Source of the DNA: CAYMTR01 sp964393405
GTDB taxonomy: Bacteria; Bacteroidota; Bacteroidia; Bacteroidales; Prolixibacteraceae
Assembly: GCA_964393405.1 (NCBI GenBank)
Contig: CAYMTR010000002.1
Coordinates: 62,001-126,000 of the forward strand
Direction of reading: 5' to 3'
Length of the DNA: 64,000 bases
Shown: piece after piece, positions 61,084-64,000 of the stretch
How positions within the stretch are numbered: position 1 is the stretch's first letter
How the letters are laid out: the number at the start of each line of letters is the position of its first letter
The notes under the pieces: generated by a model
What the model was told of the DNA's origin: nothing
What the model saw: the letters and a program-made list of their open reading frames with translations, nothing else
Database searches by the model: none
Program-made: the position numbers and the translations under genes

Positions 61084-61824
61084 TCATTCAATACTTATTG
61101 ATCTTCCTTCCTTACCCAATATCGCCTTTTTTATTTCACTGAAAGAAGCTGTTTCAATACAAAAAATTGTTTGTGATTTCCCTATAAATTCTGGAATATG
61201 TGCATCGGAACTATAAATCCAACCTAAATTGCCTGGTATCTTTTTATTTTTATAAAATTCTTTTACATTTTCTTTTTTTGAAAACTCAACTGCATCAACT
61301 GTCAAGTTCACTGGAATAAACCCGAGCTGACTTATTATTCCGTTATAATTTCTTTCTATATGAGCCGGAATAAATAGACCATTTAATTCATGAACTTTCT
61401 TTTCAACATCAATTATGCCAACATCAAGGGAACTTATTAGCAACCTTTCCTCTGTTTCTAAAATATTCTCATTTTCATCAACAACTACCTGAAAACCGAA
61501 TTTATCTGAATCATTCTTGATACAAACAAGATGAACATCTAAATAATCCTGAAACTGATTTAATTCGTTGTCATCCCCAAATAATGCCAAACAGTGAACT
61601 TCTTCCTTTGTGCTTACCTCTGCCCCGCATATCACAAAAAGTCCTTCCTTTTCCGCCAGATCTCTTATTATCGTTGATTGTTTTGTTGAATTATGATCGG
61701 TAATGGCTATTATGTCCAACCCTGCATTCAAAGCTTGCTCCACAATATTTTTTGGACTCATATCAAGACTCGCACATGGCGAGAGTACTGTATGAATATG
61801 CAGATCAGCTTTGAATTTCTTCAT
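61084..61824 (-). CDS. PHP-domain phosphoesterase of the hydrogenase cluster
   Basis: The 246-aa protein begins KADLHIHTVLSPCASLDMSP and has AITDHNSTKQ, an EVSTKEEVHCLALF region and SSDAH near the C-terminus. These are the metal-binding motifs of the PHP phosphoesterase family. It may hydrolyse a nucleotide or a phospho-signal. Its start abuts the stop codon of the DRTGG gene (no gap), so the two are translationally coupled. PHP genes beside [FeFe]-hydrogenase regulatory genes recur in Thermotogae and Clostridia. Confidence 0.88.
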   Translation of the reverse strand: MKKFKADLHIHTVLSPCASLDMSPKNIVEQALNAGLDIIAITDHNSTKQSTIIRDLAEKEGLFVICGAEVSTKEEVHCLALFGDDNELNQFQDYLDVHLVCIKNDSDKFGFQVVVDENENILETEERLLISSLDVGIIDVEKKVHELNGLFIPAHIERNYNGIISQLGFIPVNLTVDAVEFSKKENVKEFYKNKKIPGNLGWIYSSDAHIPEFIGKSQTIFCIETASFSEIKKAILGKEGRSISIE

Positions 61825-62157
61825 TCAGCTAATTAATTGATATAATTCCCCGGTTAATTCGAATGTCCTTTTGCTACTTCCCAATACAGGAATACCTTCT
61901 TCATTAGCTTTTTCTATTACATCTTGTCCCGGTGAAATATTCTTAACCAGTATTACACACGAAAGATCCTTAAGCGATGCAATTGCTATTACGTTGAGAT
62001 GGTTTTGTATGGTTACCCAAATATTGCCTTCTACTGCAAAACCCATAACGTCGCTTAATAAATCTGATACATATCCGCCTGAAATTTCTTTATCAAGATT
62101 ATCTTTTCCGGCAAATACTGTTAATCCAAGTTTTTCAATAAGTTCAGAAACCTTCAT
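61825..62157 (-). CDS. DRTGG-like domain protein of the hydrogenase cluster
   Basis: I choose ATG 62157 (MKVSELIEKLGL), giving 110 aa. The frame stays open to 62301, but that would extend deep into the upstream gene and adds basic, non-homologous residues. The chosen start gives a 14-bp overlap with the upstream gene. The sequence (EISGGYVSDLLSDVMGFA, NIWVTIQNHLNVIAIA, GIPVLGSSKRTFELTG) fits the DRTGG domain, a probable ligand-binding module. A metabolite-sensing role is inferred. Confidence 0.8.
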   Translation of the reverse strand: MKVSELIEKLGLTVFAGKDNLDKEISGGYVSDLLSDVMGFAVEGNIWVTIQNHLNVIAIASLKDLSCVILVKNISPGQDVIEKANEEGIPVLGSSKRTFELTGELYQLIS

Positions 62158-63526
62158 TTTTAGCTCCTTTTTTTGTACAGTCAGGGTCAAACCTTCCAAT
62201 ACCCCATTTCTTTTCCATTCTTTCAAACGCTTTGGCAGGATCAACCTTACTATTTTTTTGCCAAAGCTGTTGTATAAAAATGCAATCCGACATTTTTGCA
62301 TGGTTATTTGCCATATCTTCTGCTAATGCCATACATGTTGGTGCCCCACATGCACTGCAGTCGATCCCCGGCAAATGACACATAATACTTCTGGCCTTTT
62401 GCATTTTTTCAATAGCTCGCACCCTGTCCTCTCCATATCTAAGCATAGGACGAGGTTGTATTTCTTCAATCTTCATTTTAGTCTCAAGCCATGAATAATC
62501 ATTTTCTCCATCAATCTGAGTCTTTTTATCTGATGAAGGGTATTTTTTTGCCCTTCTTTTTAGTCGTTCAACTGTCAAAAAACGGTTTTGGGATAAAAGT
62601 ACACCTCCTGCACAACTTCTGTCACATGCCCTTAGCTCAAGGTAATCATATTCAGGCACATCATCATTTTCAAGCCTTTCAAGAAATCTGATTGTGTTGT
62701 GTATCCCATCTACTGCAATTGTCCGTGCTGTCTGCCACCATGTTTCTCCATGTGTAAGGCTCCATTGTATTCCTTCTTTTGTAAGCTCTTTCCTCAAATC
62801 TGTACTATCAACAGGTACAATCCTGTCTGCAATTCCCATAACTTTGTTGTAAATAACTCTTGAATTTACAACTCCTGTTATTATCGACTGTTTTTCACCC
62901 AGAGGACTTTTTACAGCCGTAATTTTTGCAGCACAAGGTGTCACATAAAAAATACCAACTTCTGACCTATCAATACCTTTATTTTCAAACATGTTCAACA
63001 CATAATTGGCAACCATATCATGAGGGGTCTTTACCTTCATAATGTTTGAAACCAATGATGGATACCTTGTTCTGATAAGCCTCACAATAGCAGGACAGAA
63101 TGATGAAATAAGTGGCATTCCTGTCTGGTTTGCTTTTATCTCCTTTCTTATCTGGTTTTTCAATACTTCAATTGGTTGCTCAACTTCGTAGGCATGGGTA
63201 AAACCTATTTCCAATAGTGATGCGTAAATTTTATTCTCTGAAATCCTGTCAGGAAATTGACCTATAAACACTGCCGGGAAAAGAACAACCCGGTATTTAT
63301 AGCTTTGAATCATCTCAAGGTCATCATGTTCTATGTGAATTGCCTTCTGTGGGCAAACTCTCATGCATTCACCACAATCAACACATCTCTCTTCTCTAAT
63401 CACAACTTTACCTTCTACAATCCTGATAGCTTCAGTTGGACATTCCTTAACACAGTGAGTGCAAATGATGCATTTTTCTTCATCAATCACCAGAGAATGA
63501 TAAAATTTGTTATTATTCAACATCAT
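62144..63526 (-). CDS. Non-catalytic H-cluster-domain iron-sulfur protein (HydS-like candidate sensor)
   Basis: The 460-aa protein has two [4Fe-4S] sites (Cys19/22/25/29 and Cys48/51/54/58), then an [FeFe]-hydrogenase large-subunit domain. The signatures are changed: TSCCPAW becomes SSFCPAI, keeping ligand Cys144 but replacing the proton-transfer Cys with Phe143. MPCxxKxxE becomes TPCAAKITA (Cys198, Glu lost). The third motif reads ELRACDRSCAGG (Cys301, Cys305). All four cluster ligands remain, but the proton path is gone. A C-terminal CHLPGIDCSACGAPTC domain may carry another [4Fe-4S] cluster. It is probably an H2/redox sensor rather than an enzyme. It overlaps the RsbW-like gene by 14 bp. 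Confidence 0.85.
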   Translation of the reverse strand: MMLNNNKFYHSLVIDEEKCIICTHCVKECPTEAIRIVEGKVVIREERCVDCGECMRVCPQKAIHIEHDDLEMIQSYKYRVVLFPAVFIGQFPDRISENKIYASLLEIGFTHAYEVEQPIEVLKNQIRKEIKANQTGMPLISSFCPAIVRLIRTRYPSLVSNIMKVKTPHDMVANYVLNMFENKGIDRSEVGIFYVTPCAAKITAVKSPLGEKQSIITGVVNSRVIYNKVMGIADRIVPVDSTDLRKELTKEGIQWSLTHGETWWQTARTIAVDGIHNTIRFLERLENDDVPEYDYLELRACDRSCAGGVLLSQNRFLTVERLKRRAKKYPSSDKKTQIDGENDYSWLETKMKIEEIQPRPMLRYGEDRVRAIEKMQKARSIMCHLPGIDCSACGAPTCMALAEDMANNHAKMSDCIFIQQLWQKNSKVDPAKAFERMEKKWGIGRFDPDCTKKGAKNEGF

Positions 63527-63938
63527 TAAAATATTTTGTCAGTCTTAAAGTTGTTCCTTGCCCTACAACTGTCTCTATTTCAAAATTATCAACATTCCTT
63601 TTAATATTTGATAATCCCATTCCTGCACCAAAACCCATATCTCTTACAAGTTGAGATGCAGTTGAAAAACCTTCCTGCATAGCTTTTTCAATATCAGGAA
63701 TTCCCGGACCTTTATCTGTTAGTATCATTTCTATCTTTTCAGGCAAAATGTATACTTCAATTTCTCCACTATATGCGTGAGCAACAATATTAACTTCAGC
63801 TTCATACAATGCAACAACAATTCTTTTTATCAATCTTTGATCCGTATTCAATTGCTTGAGTACTTTCTTTACCTGGCTAGATGCATGCCCTGCCCTGTTA
63901 AAATTCCCGCCTTCTATTTCATACTTCAGCTTTATCAT
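63513..63938 (-). CDS. RsbW-like anti-sigma-factor-type ATPase
   Basis: The 141-aa protein has the GHKL ATPase fold of RsbW/SpoIIAB-like Ser/Thr kinases: ALYEAEVNIVAHAY (N-box), LTDKGPGIPD (G1) and GFGAGMGLSNIKR (G2). It has no HisKA or membrane domain. It overlaps the start of the H-cluster-domain gene by 14 bp, suggesting translational coupling. Partner anti-sigma antagonist and sigma genes are not seen in the window, but may lie upstream beyond position 64000. Confidence 0.88.
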   Translation of the reverse strand: MIKLKYEIEGGNFNRAGHASSQVKKVLKQLNTDQRLIKRIVVALYEAEVNIVAHAYSGEIEVYILPEKIEMILTDKGPGIPDIEKAMQEGFSTASQLVRDMGFGAGMGLSNIKRNVDNFEIETVVGQGTTLRLTKYFNDVE

Positions 63939-64000
63939 ATTAATATACAGGCCTTAACCCTGCTACATATAGTAATCCACAACACTTGAATGAGGAAAAC
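63939..64000. other. Window end, no gene seen
   Basis: The last 62 bp precede the RsbW-like gene. No promoter element or coding frame is clear here; upstream genes of the operon may lie outside the window. Confidence 0.4.

Noticed and set aside
62158..62301. Upstream in-frame extension of the DRTGG gene by 48 codons
   Set aside because: It lies inside the H-cluster-domain gene in another frame and is basic and non-homologous; ATG 62157 fits the family and the operon overlap.

Overview
The window reads as chromosome of an AT-rich, anaerobic, fermentative member of the Bacteroidota, probably of the Bacteroidales/Marinilabiliales type. Evidence in the sequence: a SusC/SusD outer-membrane uptake pair, two secreted proteins with C-terminal type IX secretion (T9SS) sorting domains, several matches to the Bacteroidota promoter box TAnnTTTG, weak Shine-Dalgarno sequences, a 2Fe-2S/NuoF/[FeFe]-hydrogenase operon, a K+-dependent membrane pyrophosphatase and a cobalamin adenosyltransferase. 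No rRNA, CRISPR array, prophage or intact insertion sequence was seen. One tRNA (Pro, CGG) is present.

Layout. 1-4.2 kb: the end of a YrdC/YciO-type gene, tRNA-Pro, an SGNH-like lipoprotein, and a divergent pair of a MocR-type regulator (its PLP lysine is replaced by Glu) and an aldo/keto reductase, with a 12-bp direct repeat between them. 4.3-13.6 kb (minus): a two-gene module of a secreted vWA protein and a fused ABC/FtsX-like transporter, then an MsbA-like exporter and purB. 13.7-25 kb (plus): a membrane ClpP-class protease (NfeD), a GT87-like membrane protein, two EamA transporters, then priA-parA-parB-DUF5683-lytic transglycosylase. A pair of inverted DnaA-box-like sequences lies just upstream of priA. 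25-31 kb: a T9SS metalloprotease, a T9SS esterase and recG. 31-38 kb: cobalamin adenosyltransferase, a DUF2795 protein and a SusC-SusD-lipoprotein operon. 38-43 kb: an operon of SIS isomerase, isochorismatase-like hydrolase, glucuronokinase-like GHMP kinase and GalU-like uridylyltransferase; then a lipid kinase and a DUF454 protein. 43-53.5 kb: yidC, pyrG, a DUF349 protein with an in-frame 21-bp tandem repeat, trmD, an AddB-like nuclease, and a tyrosine phosphatase broken by an internal deletion. 53.5-64 kb: hppA and a hydrogenase region.

The hydrogenase region (55.9-63.9 kb, minus strand) has two parts. The structural part encodes an orphan GHKL ATPase, a 2Fe-2S protein, HydB/NuoF, HydA and HydC/NuoE. 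It has its own promoter, with a perfect CRP/FNR-like 14-bp palindrome between the -33 and -7 elements. Upstream lies a set that looks regulatory: an RsbW-like ATPase, an H-cluster-domain protein that keeps the cluster cysteines but lacks the usual proton-transfer residues, a DRTGG-like protein and a PHP phosphoesterase. Together they suggest a redox- or H2-sensing switch controlling H2 metabolism. This is the strongest candidate for a poorly described system in the window; similar neighbourhoods are known in Thermotogae and Clostridia.
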